A stretch of 64,000 nucleotides of DNA, taken from the NCBI GenBank assembly GCA_050084515.1, contig CM114274.1, forward strand, positions 20,274,001-20,338,000, in the 5' to 3' direction. This stretch comes from Blasia pusilla. Its lineage: Eukaryota > Marchantiophyta > Marchantiopsida > Blasiales. Positions within the stretch are counted from its first letter, which is position 1. Every line of letters starts with the position of its first letter. This document shows, piece after piece, positions 46,609 to 59,305 of this stretch. The notes under the pieces were generated by a model, which ran no database searches, had not been told where the DNA came from, and saw only the letters and a program-made list of their open reading frames with translations. Made by a program: the position numbers and the translations under genes.

Positions 46609-46678
46609 TACCCCCTCACTCAAATGTGAGCCATCTCGGTGAACACTCTATCAGTCCTATTCTACTGCTGCAATGTCC

Positions 46679-47760
46679 CTAAGGACTCCTATCATTCGAT
46701 AATTCTACAATTTCAACATCAGGGGGAGGTTGGTCATGAATGGTCGAGTGTCTGTTGATGAGGTTAGACGTATTGTTCTTCATCCTCCCTCTCCACCCTG
46801 CCACCACCTTCAAAGAACCTAAGACTTTGTTCTGCACTCTTACTTCCAAAGGTACAAAAGGTGCTATGGGCGGTTCCTGCAAACATGGTGGTTCTGCCAT
46901 CTCAGGTAAGGCAGCAGTATGCTGTTCAAACTGCCTCTTCCAATGCTAGTCGACGTACTCTAGCTCTTCCGTGATTTGGGCTTCAAAAATCTGGATCGCC
47001 TCATTGATTAGATCCTGGGCCTCATTTTGTTCTTCGCGTACCTCTGCCCTAAGTTTCTGATTGGCCTCCAACACTGCTACTTGGCTCCATTGGGATACCA
47101 AGTCACTATTTGTCTGTTGCTGATCCATAATCAACTTCCCTTTCTTCGCAGTCTCCAAAATTGAACTCCGCATGCTCGCTTGGAGAAGAACGATCCGCTT
47201 TTGTAGCTTCTCTATGTGGAGCAAAGACTATTGTAATTGCACAAAGAGCTGATATGCTCCATGCTCGATGTCAATTGCCAAGCTCTCCCACTGCCAAGCA
47301 TTGCAAAATTCATACCTGGTTCTACCACTTCTACTTCAGCCCAACGAAGAGACTTCTTAAGCTCTTCGATCTCCTTCTCCTGCGTACAATTCTGTCTTTC
47401 CATTGACTTGTTGATTGTCCTCTGCATTTGAGTCTCGATAGCAATGCTCCGTATTTCCTTGAGGACCTCCAAGTAATCCTCTACCGACGCATGGTCGGCC
47501 AAGCTCCCGATATTCCTTAACTCTTGCAGCACACGTTTGGCGACCCCCAAGAATGAAGTCAAATGCTTTAGGGTTGTATGTACAAGTTGTATAGCAAAAT
47601 TGTCCCCCGAACTTGAAGGAACAACCGCCGGTTCTACTGCGGCACCACACGCATCTCCACCGCCTCAACTTCTTCTTCTTCCGGTGCTTCGAGCCGGACT
47701 CCCTTAAGTCTTGGTACTTCATGAGAGTGCAAGGGTGGATGGGATGACAATCCTTATGTT
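46679..47760 (-). pseudogene. broken coiled-coil protein of the LTR element
   Basis: Minus-strand frames at 47722-47357, 47562-47212, 47224-46946 and 46900-46679 appear to be one frameshifted coding region. It has an acidic Glu/Val-rich start, then a long Leu/Gln/Glu coiled coil (QKLRAEVREEQNEAQDLINE), then a Pro-rich end. It directly precedes the polypurine tract and LTR, so it was probably the last frame of that element or a reduced Gag. No enzyme motif is visible. Confidence 0.4.
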
Positions 47761-48027
47761 GGCCTCTGCCTCATTCTTGGCATACTTTGAGGTGTTTCCA
47801 ATGGTGTAACTAATGCTACTTCCCGAGAGGAAGAGAGGAGAGAGGAGAGAGGAGAGAGGAAACTACCTTCAACCGAAAGAGATACCTTTTTTTGAAATGA
47901 GTTTCCTGTGATTTGAAGAGAGTTTCCGTTGGGTTGAAGAGAGGAAACTTTTTGTGTGATTTTTGTTGCACTTTTATGCTCAATTCTTAAGCACTCCCAC
48001 AATTTTTTTTTCCTTTTCCACATTTTG

Positions 48028-48054
48028 GCAACCCCTCTGAGTCCGACGAGTTGC
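48028..48054. repeat. palindrome in the 3' flank of copy 2
   Basis: GCAACCCCTCTGA..TCCGACGAGTTGC variant, matching 43488-43514 of copy 1 in position. Confidence 0.8.
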
Positions 48055-48232
48055 AAATTGCACAAAATTTAGGAAACTAAAAAATCAGTGGAATCATAAG
48101 TGTGGAACCAATCACTTTTTCCATCCAAGGTCTGAAAAAAATCTATCATTTGCCCTAGGCTGAATAGATTTCAAGCTCAAAGTGAAGGTTTAGGAAAAAT
48201 GAAAGTACAATCTAAAACCTCATTTTGCATCC

Positions 48233-51200
48233 TCAAAGTGGTTTGTTTAGAATACTTCGCACTTCTTTGAGGGACAGAATTGGTTGGTGGATTCCTACTC
48301 CTACCTCCGACTCTCTTAAAACTACAAGCAACATATAGTACATCTGCTTACAAGGGAAATACCTTTTGCCACTTGTCTCTCTTTGGACAAATTCATCACA
48401 TGAACATATGGGAAAGCAACAGATGTGCACCATATACACCCCTATGACACTTGAATTTACAGTGTTGTTCTTGACCCAATACATCCTTCATATTCCATTG
48501 CCACTGTGGATATCTTTTGTGGCAATAATCTCCATTTTTTCCTCTCGAGCTGATGCAATTCGCTTTGCTCTCTCCATCGTTGGCCTACACATTCTGTTTC
48601 TCTTCATCCCATTTCTAGACTCAGACAGAAATAGTGGATTGAGATCATCCACCTTCTCTGGGTACATGTTGACGTCAATCTTGGGTTGAATACGAAATTC
48701 GAAGGTCTCTGAAATGCAAACATGCTCCGAACTTCCTCCGTCTACGAGTGTGAAGCCGGCACTTGTAAGATTGTCCACTTTGTCTTGAGTGCAATTCGTA
48801 CCTGCAGGGATGTGCCAAATCGTGGGGGTATTCCCGGAGCTCCAATGGCAGCTGGATAAGACTTGAGGAGAGCGCAAGATTCATTTGGGCAGAAGAAGTA
48901 CATCAATTGATCCCCGGTCCTTGTGAAACGGTCAAAGGTTTTGAGTCCCCAAAACCCAAGCAGTGGTCGTCGAGTCCTTGTACAGTTCTTATTTAGGAAA
49001 GTGCCGCATGCTCTCCTAATATCATAAGATCCTGTCCTGCAAGTGGGTCCACGTCCAAGGTTGCTCCAAGATATATGCCACCGTTTCAGGTTGCAATCCA
49101 CCTCCATGACCATAATCCCATATTGTTGAACCACCCGAGCGACCGGATGTTGCGAACTTCCAGCAACGGAGGGCTTTTGAAATAAAACATTCACTCATTT
49201 TGGAGAAGTTACTCCATCACGGATTTGGGAGCAATCCGGGGTCCCTGAATACCTGGGCGGCATAATTTCCTCATCCAAATCAATCACCGGATTTGTTCTG
49301 TGATGTTGTCTCTTCACCTGCCTGAAGTCAAGATACTTATCTGGTCTTCACGAGTCTCGCTCGGACTGCTCTACCACCATCTGTATGGGACGTCTTGAAA
49401 CGCGCCCAAAAATATCCTCACCAATGTGTAGCTCAAGGGGAGTTTCTGCTATGCACCGATTGAAGGCTTCCACATAGAGTTTCTCATCACCCAATCTCAC
49501 AGCCGCCCTAACATAGAGCTTGTAGATCAAAGGCCCCCTTTCTTTTGTTATGCCTTTTGTGAGGAAGATATGGGATGTTGCAGACTATAGCATTGTTGGC
49601 ATGCCTCCACAAGTAAAATTCTTTGGCATGCTTGTAACAACCTCGAGGAGGAATGAACACTTATTGCTCCACTTGTGTTGGGGCAGAGGGCATTTTCATG
49701 AATGTTCAATCCCGGCAACAACGGCAATGTGAGAAGGGAACCAAAATAGCTCTATGAGCAAAGAAAAAAGGTACATGTCGAAACTAGATGGGTTGCAAGT
49801 TGGAGGCATCCCATGAATGACTTTGTAACCCGTTGGTTTCCGACGTGTTGCAACACCCACGAGCCACCTAGTGCAACCCGTCGGATTTTGACGGGTTGCA
49901 AGTAAATTTGGCCATGCGACTTGCAACCCGTCCTTTTCTGACTGGTTGCACTCCCAGGCAACCCGTCAATCCGTCTGATTCCGACGGGTTGCAAGTAAAT
50001 TTGGCCGTGCGATTTGCAACCCGTCGGTAAGCGACGGGTTGAACACTCAGGGAGGCAACCTGTTGCATTCGACAAGTTACTTGGTTTCTTCAATTGAAAT
50101 CCCTAAAGTGCCCGCGCTTCTCATCTTTAGCTACAACTCTTCAAATAATTTTCAGCGAGACAAATTAGTGAACTCACCTCCCGCATGAAGTTTCCCCATT
50201 GTCTCATTCGTACAATCCACCAACTCAACCAAGAGCATAACTCTTTGTACTTCCCCTCAATCGCATGTTTCCTCCACCACCCATGAATTTCTTCTTGGCA
50301 TTCCATGGCCTGTCTCAGGGTTTTGCTGTCCTTGCAGCGTTGGAGTAGAGTGACATGCTCCGTCCTCTTATTCTCCTTGATGCAAGATTTGGTGTACCGG
50401 GTCATAGACTGTTGCCAATAGAAAGCATCCGACCTTTCTCTCTCTGGTTGAACCTCCCCACCCCAAAACACTTCCCTGATAGCAATCCACCCGGGTTGTG
50501 CATTATCCGCCATGAACCCATAAATTTCCGGAGGTGGCCTTTTATTTTCCTTCACCACCTCGAATAAGAGTAACCAACACATCTTCAAACTGCCAACCTC
50601 TTCTGCTTTTACTTCACAAACAAATATAGTTTTGAGTCCCTTCTCCATATGGTCATAAATGTGAGCACCCATCGTCAACCATCCGTTCAACACTCTATAG
50701 CAAATATCAAAGCTTACCTAGTTGCTGTAAAGATCTTCCCCTTCCCTCATTGGATCTATAAGATCGAAGCCACTCGATGGACCTGTCGTTGATATTTTGA
50801 AGACATAGGCCTTGGATCCTTCGCCTCCCTTGCCCATAAACTGCCATCTCTGAATGAATGGAAATATAGAGTTGGCCTTGATTCTGAAATGGCATCCATT
50901 TCGGCCGTCTTTCCATCCAATACCCATATTTGACGCAGCAAATTCCGGAAGCATTCAGGATCTACGAGAAATGCGAGATTTTCCCAAAGTTTTTTCTCCT
51001 CAGCAGCCATGATCTCCCCCTATCCAAGGATTCCAAGAAACTGTTCACAAATTTGTGATGCTGTTGTTAGCTTGATCACTCCGGGCTTTGAACCCGGAGA
51101 GTTTCTGAAGACCTCGGCCACTTTCTTTGCCACATCCTCCTTGATGTATCTCTGAATTGAATCGTTCAGAGGATGAGTGTGGGAGCCAACATGAACTGCC

Positions 51201-52188
51201 AGCCTTGTGTACTCTAACGTGGAGCCCAAGTCGTGGACAATGAAAAATATGTATGGATCGCATGCTCCAACGCAGAAAGGGGATGCTTGACAATTAGGAC
51301 ATCGATGGCCTCCCGGCGGTATGGTGGCACCGACCTCATATGGAGTTTTTGCATTCTTGGGGGGGAATTGCGACGTATTGACCCGCCCGTTGCGCTCTAG
51401 ATACAGGCATGCTGGACTTCTACACTCCAAGGTTCCAACGCATTGGCGGCGGGAGACAATCCAAGGACCATATGGAATTGAAGCACTAGTCCGTTGAAGC
51501 CTGCACCATCGATGACAATCAGACTTTCTGTCCATACCCTTCAAGCCTCCCCCATCTTTCTTTTGAGCAGGAGCAACAAGTGGAGGCAACTCAAAAATAC
51601 AATTACCATCGTACGTGGGCGGCAACTCATAGACAAGAATGTGCTTGAACATTTTCAAGGCCAGAGACGATAGCAAACTACTGCCTGATATCTGCAAGAG
51701 GAACAAGCAGGCGGACAGAGGGCCCGGTTGGTGTTAGACCAATCCATTGAGGTTGACAACATCGGGAATTTCTTCAGGAAGTACAACATTGTAACGAATG
51801 TGTGAAGTTAGAGTCGATGCCAGATCTATTGAGCTAGGAGTTGCAAGCATAGAGCTTGGTGCACTAGGAAATTCTCGACCGTCTACTTGGGAAACCAAGG
51901 AATTCAGAGGCAAGTTGTAAACTCTGTATTGACCATTTGCTAGTGGTAGGAGATTCCATACTTTACAATCTGCAATCACTGGGTGGATTGTCTCACCTAT
52001 TATCTCCTCCGTACCGTCCATCCTAACATCCTTGGATACAAAGATGGTTCCAATTTGGAGAAGAAATCAAATTGAGAGAAAATTTTCATCCACTAGTATG
52101 AAAGACTCACGAGCTTGCGGTCGAACGATTTCTGATTGAGGAAGGGCCGCTAGATGACTGCAACAAGTGAGCTTCACATAATTATCCA
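48233..52188 (-). pseudogene. SWIM-type DDE transposase, copy 2
   Basis: Exon 1 runs from ATG 52188 to the donor after 50178. Exon 2 runs from 49712 to 48233. The copy keeps the region deleted from copy 1 but in several frames: 51706-51020 (with the Cys cluster and VHDLGST), 51010-50718 and 50693-50127 (FMADNAQPGWIAIREVFWGG). The acceptor before exon 2 reads GTTGCCG instead of GTTGCAG, so the AG is lost. Exon 2 has frameshifts but keeps the SWIM ligands (CSCDEF ... FPCKQ), with the final His changed to Gln. This copy is clearly dead but useful for reconstructing the family by comparison. Confidence 0.75.
49825..50080. repeat. palindrome array in the transposase intron of copy 2
   Basis: Six or so palindromes of the same family, with spacers such as AAATTTGGCCxTGCGA. 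They lie inside the copy 2 intron (49713-50177), the same place as the copy 1 and copy 3 arrays. Confidence 0.85.
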
Positions 52189-52275
52189 TTCCCAGAAGAT
52201 TCCACGAGGAGGAGACAGAGAATAAGAATGAGGATAAGAATGGGTATGGGAATGAGAATGAGAATGAGAATGTTC

Positions 52276-52403
52276 AATTTATAGTGAATAGGGACTCAGA
52301 TTCTCCTGACAAAATTTAACTGACAAGATAAAGTTTGGTAGGTGAGATTGTTTGACATGATGGATTCAATTCTCTTGCAACTTGTCGGAGTCCGATGGGT
52401 TGC
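52276..52403 (-). promoter_or_regulatory. transposase promoter of copy 2 with one palindrome
   Basis: TATAAATT on the minus strand at 52276-52283, with an (ATTCTC)-type leader between it and the ATG. A palindrome (GCAACTTGTCGGA..., 52377-52403) lies upstream. The rest of the promoter array is lost at the truncation. Confidence 0.65.
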
Positions 52404-52440
52404 AGAATTTGGGAATCACAGACGTGGGTTGCGAAGCACC

Positions 52441-52803
52441 TAGTTCCGTTTTTTGTTTCCTTGTCCCAATGCAAATTGGAAGCCGTCGGAGTCCAATGGT
52501 CTTTTGAGACGATTTTGCTAGCATCGAACACAAGACATCGCTTGCATTTGCTAAGGTGTCGTGCGAATCCACATCGTAATATAACATACATCGTTGACAT
52601 ACCATACTCACATACATACATACATAACATAGACGAGAGCATCCACAAACACAAGTGTACCACAACTGAAATCCGTGAAAGACCTATTGTCATAAAACAC
52701 GTATAGAATCACATACAATCGAGCCAAACCCACTCCACGATGGGAGAATCCACGTCGAAGCTTGCGGGAACCACCATAGCCAAGAGCTCTACTCACTACC
52801 AAG
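52441..52803. other. spacer between transposon copies 2 and 3
   Basis: No gene is visible. On the minus strand the text around 52560-52640 (GATGTATGTTATATTACGAT) resembles the repeated block near 44710-44740, so this is probably a piece of the same LTR-type sequence. It contains a CATACATACATA run. Confidence 0.5.
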
Positions 52804-53808
52804 GCGGGGGCTGGTATTCTCGCAGGAGAGAGTAAGAGAGGAGAGGAAGAGAGGAAGAGAGGAGAGTCTCTCTTAAAAAAAAGGGCCAAATCCGCCTCCT
52901 CTCTTCAAAACTTTTTGACATATTTGAAATTTTTGTTTGCTTTCAAATTCAGGAAATCTTTAGAAGAGAGTATTTAGTGGTCCACATTTGGCCCTAAAAA
53001 AACCTCCTCTTTCTGGGGCGAAAAAAAGGAGACATCATAAGACCACTACAAACATTTTTCCATCACTCTCCATGTGAGCCTAAGTTTCTTAACATTCCCT
53101 GTCTCGGTCAACAAAAATCAGTGCCCTTGGTATTTTTGTTGGAGGACCACCCGAATGCCAACCTCTCTTTTTGCAGGGATTGTTGCCTGCATCATGGCCT
53201 CCCCTAAATTGCCCCATAACCAACAATCTGTTGGTTATGAATGGTGTCTGCTCAAGACCAACTTTGTGAAATGTGAACACATCAGATCCTAAGGCTGAGA
53301 AACCAAGAAGCTGCACCCCTCCCAACCCGTAAGAAAGCTCACCATAAGAAAGGAAAGATTTTTAGAATTCTTCCACCCTGCACCCACGACGATCTAACGG
53401 GTTTGGAATCCGAAATGGCAATCCGACAGGTAGTAGGAATCTTGCACATCTTAGACAAGAAAAGAAGCCCAATCTGGTTGGACGAATGAAGGGAACGAGC
53501 CAAAGTCAAGAAGCCCGCCACAATGCGCCGGTTGGTCTCAACGAGATAGAGTCCGATCATTTAGCGGTCAACTGCCGAAACCGACAGGTTGCCTGGAAAT
53601 GGTAAAAAGTTGTGGGCAAAAAGCAAAAAAGTTGCAACCCGTCGAATCATACGGGTTGCGAGAATTGTAATTCGAGTAGCTAAAAGAACACAATCCACAA
53701 GTCCAAAAAAATATTCCAGCAAAGTTTTACAAACACCATTATGGGTTGAAAAAAATCTCGTCCTTTATTACCTCCGAAGGAACCTCGGAAATGTACATTT
53801 CACCTAGT

Positions 53809-54048
53809 CTATGATTTCTTGACCTCGTCATCTACAAATTTACTCCTAACTCTCCTCGGTGTTACCAAAGGAATGTCCTGGGGATACAAGTGGCTCCTCC
53901 GGCCGATTGTAGACGGGATCGAAAATTTGGCAAATTCGAGAGCCTTGGCCCCCCTAGGTACACCATAACGGTCCCATGTAACTGTCTCGAGTCCCACCGC
54001 CTTCCTCGGCAAAGATACCTTGTACGCCGCAATGTGACACCCATCCAA
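53809..54048 (-). pseudogene. accessory minus-strand frame at the left end of copy 3
   Basis: A 79-codon frame (starts MDGCHIAAYKVSLPRKAVGL) ends at 53809, followed by its own AATAAA-containing flank near 53765. Copy 1 retains only the first part (LDGCHIAERTRYTAKEGGG, near 33120). The shared stretch suggests an original coding exon, but I recognise no family. It may be a second small gene or duplicated terminal DNA. Confidence 0.3.
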
Positions 54049-55187
54049 AGATCAATATCCGCTCCGCCCCCCCGATAATACCATTATGGCAATCTTGACA
54101 GGTAGTAGGAATCCAACACGTCTGAGAGAAGAAAAGAAGCCTACGCCTGCCTTTACGAGTTGAGGGGAAGGTGCCAAGGGAAGGAGCCCGCCAGACTGCC
54201 TCTTAAGTTGGACCAACAGGGAAAGAGTCCGATCAGGCAACCTGTCGAAATTAGACAGGTTGCCTGGAAGTGGTCAAAAGGGTGCAGTGGTCAAAAAGTG
54301 AAAACTTGGAAGCAGGAGAAATCCGACGGGTTGCAGTGGTCATAAAGTGAAAAGTTGCAAGCAGGAGAAATCCGACCGGTTGCAAAATAGAAGTCCGCGG
54401 AGTACATAGACGATCACATTTGAAAAGACAAAAAATGATCAGCAAACTTTTACAAGCACCACCATCGTTCGAAAAAATCTTCTGCTTTATTACATCCGAA
54501 AAAAGCTCGGAATCAGACATTTGATCTATTCTATGAAATCTTTTGCCTCATTATCAAAAACTCCCTACTCCAAAACGCAGTCAAAGCTGGTCGTTGAGTT
54601 CTTTGAACTCACTCGTCATCGTCCGAGAGCTCTTGCAAAATTACTTTCGGCCTTGCCTCCCGATTTTTGGAATCGTTGGAAGTGACGATGGAGTCACTAC
54701 CAAGGGTGGTCGTGGAACCGAGCTCTCGGCCGTGGAGAGTTGTACGCCCCTAGATGAGCCTTTCAGATTCGCTTTGCCTCCTTGCAAAGGTCAAGCGATT
54801 CGCCTTCCTCGAGGGAGAGAATGTTCTGCCACTCTGCCAGCGCCTTTGATACTTTCCCCTGAAAGTCCCACTAAGTCGAACACCAAGTCACCCGGCCTTG
54901 AGCAGAGCTCGATGAGCGTTTGCATCAAGGTTGGCGACTTTTCCCTTCCTCCCAGAAGTGGGGTACTATCTTGCATGTAAATTCCCGGGAGGGAATTGTA
55001 CAAACTATCTAAGTTATACCCATCTGAGCATGGATCCACAGGATCCTGGATCTTGAACACCTGGAAATTGTGCTCGGGCGAACGGGCAAAGAGCGTAGGA
55101 GTGGTCCATCTGTAAATCAACACGTTGGAAACAATGTCAGAAACTAAAGAAGTTGGCTTGAGAACATTTTCAATAACTGACTTTGGA

Positions 55188-55572
55188 TCAACGTGTCGGA
55201 GTCCGACGGGTTGTTTTGTCCCGGACCAACCCGTCGCCTTCTGACGGGTTGGTCAGGGACTAAAACAACCCGTCGGGCTCCGTTGTTTTTGTCCGTGAGC
55301 AACCCGTCGGAAGGCGACGGGTTGCTGGCCTAGAGCAGCCCATGCTCGCCTGAGAGCAACCCGTTGCTATCAGACGGGTTACATCCAAAAACCAAAAGCA
55401 ACTGGGAAAAACCAAAAGCAACTGCAACCCGTCGGGTTCTCACGGGTTGCACATACACCGCGGTTTTCCCTGTGTATGTGGGAAAGATGCAACCTGTCGG
55501 AAACCGACGGGTTGCTCTCACCCGAGCATGGGCTGCTCTAAGCCAGCAACCCGTCGCCTTCCGACGGGTTGC
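55188..55572. repeat. nested palindrome cluster in intron 3 of copy 3
   Basis: Seven or more palindromes with half-site CAACCCGTCGG, arranged around shared GAGCAGCCCATGCTCG/CGAGCATGGGCTGCTC arms. This is the same nested design as 34267-34514 but larger, with an extra CCAAAAGCAACTGGGAAAAA duplication at its centre. Confidence 0.9.
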
Positions 55573-57376
55573 TCACGGACAAAAAAAACCCAGATTGACT
55601 CTCATTATACACATCATTAAAATATAATTGAAATTATAGTACAGGAATTGAGCCTTACCCGAATCTGACTCGTCGCGGATCGGAGTGGGTACTCATTTTT
55701 TATGATCCACGATTGCGCCATCCTCCACTTTAGCGACCTCTTGACGCACTGGAGGTTGAAGAGCTCGTCCTCGCTCCCTCCAGTCAACACCAAGAAGCGC
55801 CAGCCACTCACTCCGGATAGGCGTCGCAAAGGAGAACAAAAGTGCAATCTGGTCATAAGAGAGCGGCACATTCCACTCAGGTACCTCGTCCGACGGATTC
55901 TCGCCCCAAAGTCGCAACCCCGAGGGCAGATCGGCGATCAAGAGATCCACCGCAACCTCTTCGACCACTCCATTCACCGTCTGGGCAGCGTGCCCGTTTT
56001 GTTGGAGCTTCCGTCTCAGCCTTGTCAATTTTTTGATGGCTGGTGTCGACGCTTGAGAACTAAAGCTCTTCAGCTCATCCAGTAAAGGAGTGAACTGAAG
56101 GAAGACGCTTGTCCGGGTCGTTGTTTGTCTGTGTCTTCCCAAGGATGATGGATCAGTATTCTCCTTGGGACAACCGGGCACCTCTCGCTTCCGCTTCTCC
56201 CTAGTCAGGGACGGCTTGTCGGGCTTTCTATGACCTCGGACTGGTGGCGTTTTTTTCGCCGAGGACCTGGTCCGACCCTCTCTCCCCGCTCGTCTGCACG
56301 ATTCGCCTCGGCCTTGAATCTTTAGCCTCTCTTTGGGAAGACTCGGCCTCTGAATTTTCCCTCCCCTTGCCTTGCCTTTGAGACCTTTGTGGATTTGTCT
56401 TTGGTGTGTGGACCTTGAAGCCAACTCACTGTCTCGTGGGCTTGTTTCTTCTGCATCTCCTCCAAGAAGTCTTCAGGGGACGAAATTGGGGTTGTTGTCT
56501 TGTCCCGAGGCCACTGCATCATGAAGCACTCGTAAATCCTTATCGGTGATGTCTTCAGGGTCATTGAAGTCGAGCCAAATGGGGCAATTCTCCACCTCCC
56601 AATCATACATGTGCTGCCCCATCTCCATGTCGTACATGGAGAATGTCTCTGCATCCGGCGGCGAAGCCCACAATTTCAAGGCTACCGGTAATTTTCCCCA
56701 CGTACCTGCATTCTTACACTGGACGAGGTACCTGAAGACCATCCGTTGGGCAACTTTTAGTCGAACAGAATCGGCCGTCTTCTCCTGTAGATCTCGCTTC
56801 TTCTTTGGTTGATCCCGTTTGTTCCCCTCTACTTCTTCGTCAAGCTCTGCCTGAGGGAGGACGCAAACCTTAAACATGGTCTTGAATCTTGGGTTTTTGG
56901 TTGGCTTGTCTCGAATGTCGTCGAGCCAAACCTCGAAATCTCCAGAACTTTCAAGGTTTGCTTCCGGCGAGATGGGCTCTAATCTTCTGAGCTCGCTTGC
57001 GGACCGCCCAAAGACGGACTTCGATTACCAACGCGCCCCTAACGACCATTCGCGTAGCCAGTACGAGATCACTGGATCGGACACACCCGGAGGATGGTGT
57101 GCCGCCCTCTTCTGGGCCTATGAGCCCTCAAAGGATGGTTACGGCTGCATCTTGAGAAATAAACTTATTTGCCCAAGTTTTCTTTTTAATCTGAGCACCC
57201 TTTGGAAGCATCTGATTGACAAGGGCATCGCCCAAGAACCCCCTGTACTCTCCCGGGTGCGTCGTAAGCACCTTCCTCACCCGATCGCAGTCCTGGATCC
57301 AGTGGTGGGTGACATTCCCCTCCGATACAATCCTGGACATCCAAACTCAACCCGTCAGGAAATTACATGGGTTCCT

Positions 57377-57712
57377 GCAACCCGTCGGACTCTGACGGGT
57401 CGTCACAGCTCAAGGTCAGATTCTAGCAACGAGCTAAATGATGCAACCCGTTGGAGTCTGACGGATTGCATTCAGATTTGCTAATGCCTGGTAAGCAAAC
57501 CATCGGACTCCGACGGTTTGCTTTGGGCCAAAAACTAGTTAAATCTATGGTCAATCAAACAAGTCGTCGGAATCCGACGAGTTGCATTCTTAAAAAAACA
57601 TCCAAAAAAGCGTGCAGTCGAGCAACCCGTCGGAGTCCAACAAGTTGCTTTTGGCAAAAACAAACCTAACCCATTCATCAATCGAGCAACTCGTCGGAGT
57701 CCCACGAGTTGC
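57377..57712. repeat. palindrome array in intron 2 of copy 3
   Basis: Six units of the family in the same intron as 36600-37351. This is half the copy number of copy 1, so the arrays expand and contract. Confidence 0.9.
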
Positions 57713-59212
57713 GTAAGTGTTAAAGATACTCACGTGTTCATGGCATGCATTGCCATCTCCACCATCGCCATGTGATGAGGGAATGGGTGAAGGACCACTG
57801 CCTTCACGCAGAAATGTGCCTCCAATGAGTTGGGCTGCTCCTCCGCAAACTTGGTCCACACCATGAACCTGTAATTTCCATCCCAGATGAAGAAATGCAG
57901 ATTCCTCATCCAACTGAATTCCGTGCCCTCAACTTGCCTTCTGAAATCCTGGTCTCGCATCCTCCAGAATGTGTCGAGCTTTTCCAAGTCCTCCTCGGTA
58001 ACCAGAGCTTGGGTTCCATGCTCGTCGTAAGGCTGAACATAGAAGGGAGGAAAGTTTTCGACGTAGGATGCTGTCACCGCCGATTGTTTTGAGCTTCGCG
58101 ATGTCCTCGTCGGAGTGAATTTCGCGGACGTATTCCATTGTCCGCAATCGGCAGAGTGGAATCCTCGGGGCGTTGTGGCCCTCCATGAGTGCCATCTGCT
58201 TTACCACCTGTCAAAACCGAGACAAGATGAATAAGCTACACTGAATTCCCAATGAATTGCAATTCACATAATTCAAAAAACCCAGATCCTCTCTTACCCG
58301 CTCGAAAATGGGGTCGGTTTCTTGACCAGCTAACTTGTCTGAGACAGAAGCTGGCAAATCGACTGGGAACTCGTCGATCCGATAGAGGTTGATGTCCTCT
58401 GCCGGGCTTGGAGTCAAGAATGACCGCTCTCCGGCTTCTTCGGCCATGTCCACCATCTCCACGCTGGCGGTCCCAATGACCTCGTCGTCATCGATTTCAA
58501 CTTGTGGCATTTCCACTATGTTGATTGTGTCCCCGGACTTCATGGGGGACATTTCCCGCATCTCAACATTTGCCGTTGGACGGGCTGGGCTATCGTCAAT
58601 GGCTATCTCTTTTTCCCTCCTCGCTTTAGCCAATTCTGCCCTCTCTCACCGACGCCGGCGCCCGGACGCTTCTTTTCTCTCTTTTCGTCGGCGATCCTTT
58701 TCTTCAAGGCCTGCGACGTCTCAGCCTCTGTGTTCTGTTTAACTTGCGCCTCTTGAACACGTTTCGCAAGAAGCACTTGGTTGTGCATCTCCGCTTCCCT
58801 TTCCCGCTCCTCGATTTCTTGCTGCCTAATTTCATTGGCCGAACGAGGCCCAGGAGAAGCTGACGCAAGAGTCCTAATGGACTTCGGAGTGAAGCTCCTG
58901 CACTGTTGGCTTGTGATTTTTTCCGAAAATGCCTCCACCTATGTCCACGACGAATCCCTTGATCAGTCGCCTTGCTGATGTCGAGATGGGGAGCTCGAAT
59001 CGCCTTGATGGGTAGCTCAAATCGTCCCGCGATTGCTCAGTCGAACCGTCTCACTGTCGTTCGGTCGAACGGTCTCGCTCGTTCCTCCCCTATCGACGCG
59101 ATCGCGATGTGTCTCCGTGTGAAATGCCCTTCAGATCGATCGGTTCTTTGCTGCGGGGAGAGTGAGGAATGAAGATCGCGAAATGAGAAACCGAAAATGA
59201 GCGATTTCGCCC

Positions 59213-59220
59213 TATTTATA
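59213..59220 (-). promoter_or_regulatory. TATA box of the ParB-methyltransferase gene, copy 3
   Basis: TATAAATA in the same AAAAGTATAAATAGGGC context as in copy 1. Confidence 0.65.
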
Positions 59221-59305
59221 CTTTTCTAGCCGTTGGTGACCGTTGGGTCCCGTCGCCCTTTCGATCGCGGCGTGCGGATGTTACGGAAGTCGGACGTGAA
59301 AAATG

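Larger units (their letters stand above)
47826..52440 (-). mobile_element. DNA transposon copy 2, inverted and truncated
   Basis: This is a reverse-complement copy of the right half of the transposon. Its CT/GA-rich right terminus is at about 47826-47870. The transposase gene fills 48233-52188, and similarity stops at about 52440, within the promoter array. The whole ParB-methyltransferase half is missing. No flanking duplication was found, consistent with truncation after insertion. Confidence 0.8.
54609..58938 (-). pseudogene. ParB-like domain / beta-class DNA methyltransferase fusion, copy 3
   Basis: Minus-strand exons 58938-58298, 58207-57734, 57332-55659 and 55109-54609 use the same splice sites and phases as copy 1. 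The TAA and TAG stops of copy 1 are GAA and TCG here, so those two codons are open. Exon 2 has IWDGNYRFMVW, with His of the GNHR motif changed to Tyr. Exon 3 lacks ~250 bases present in copy 1 after VTIL. Motif IV reads VDLLIADLPSGLRLW (55914-55931 core). Exon 4 keeps PGIYMQDSTPLLGGREKSPT, then LIELCSRPGDLVFDLVG (54859-54890 core), ending in an acidic RPKVILQELSDDDE-like tail. A frameshift splits exon 1 near 58640. The two copies together show the fusion is real and once intact. Confidence 0.65.

Noticed and set aside
53089-53325. Minus-strand frame ending TKIPRALIFVDRDREC, faintly like a helicase segment
   Set aside because: One weak motif without Walker or DEAD boxes; not enough to call a helicase.
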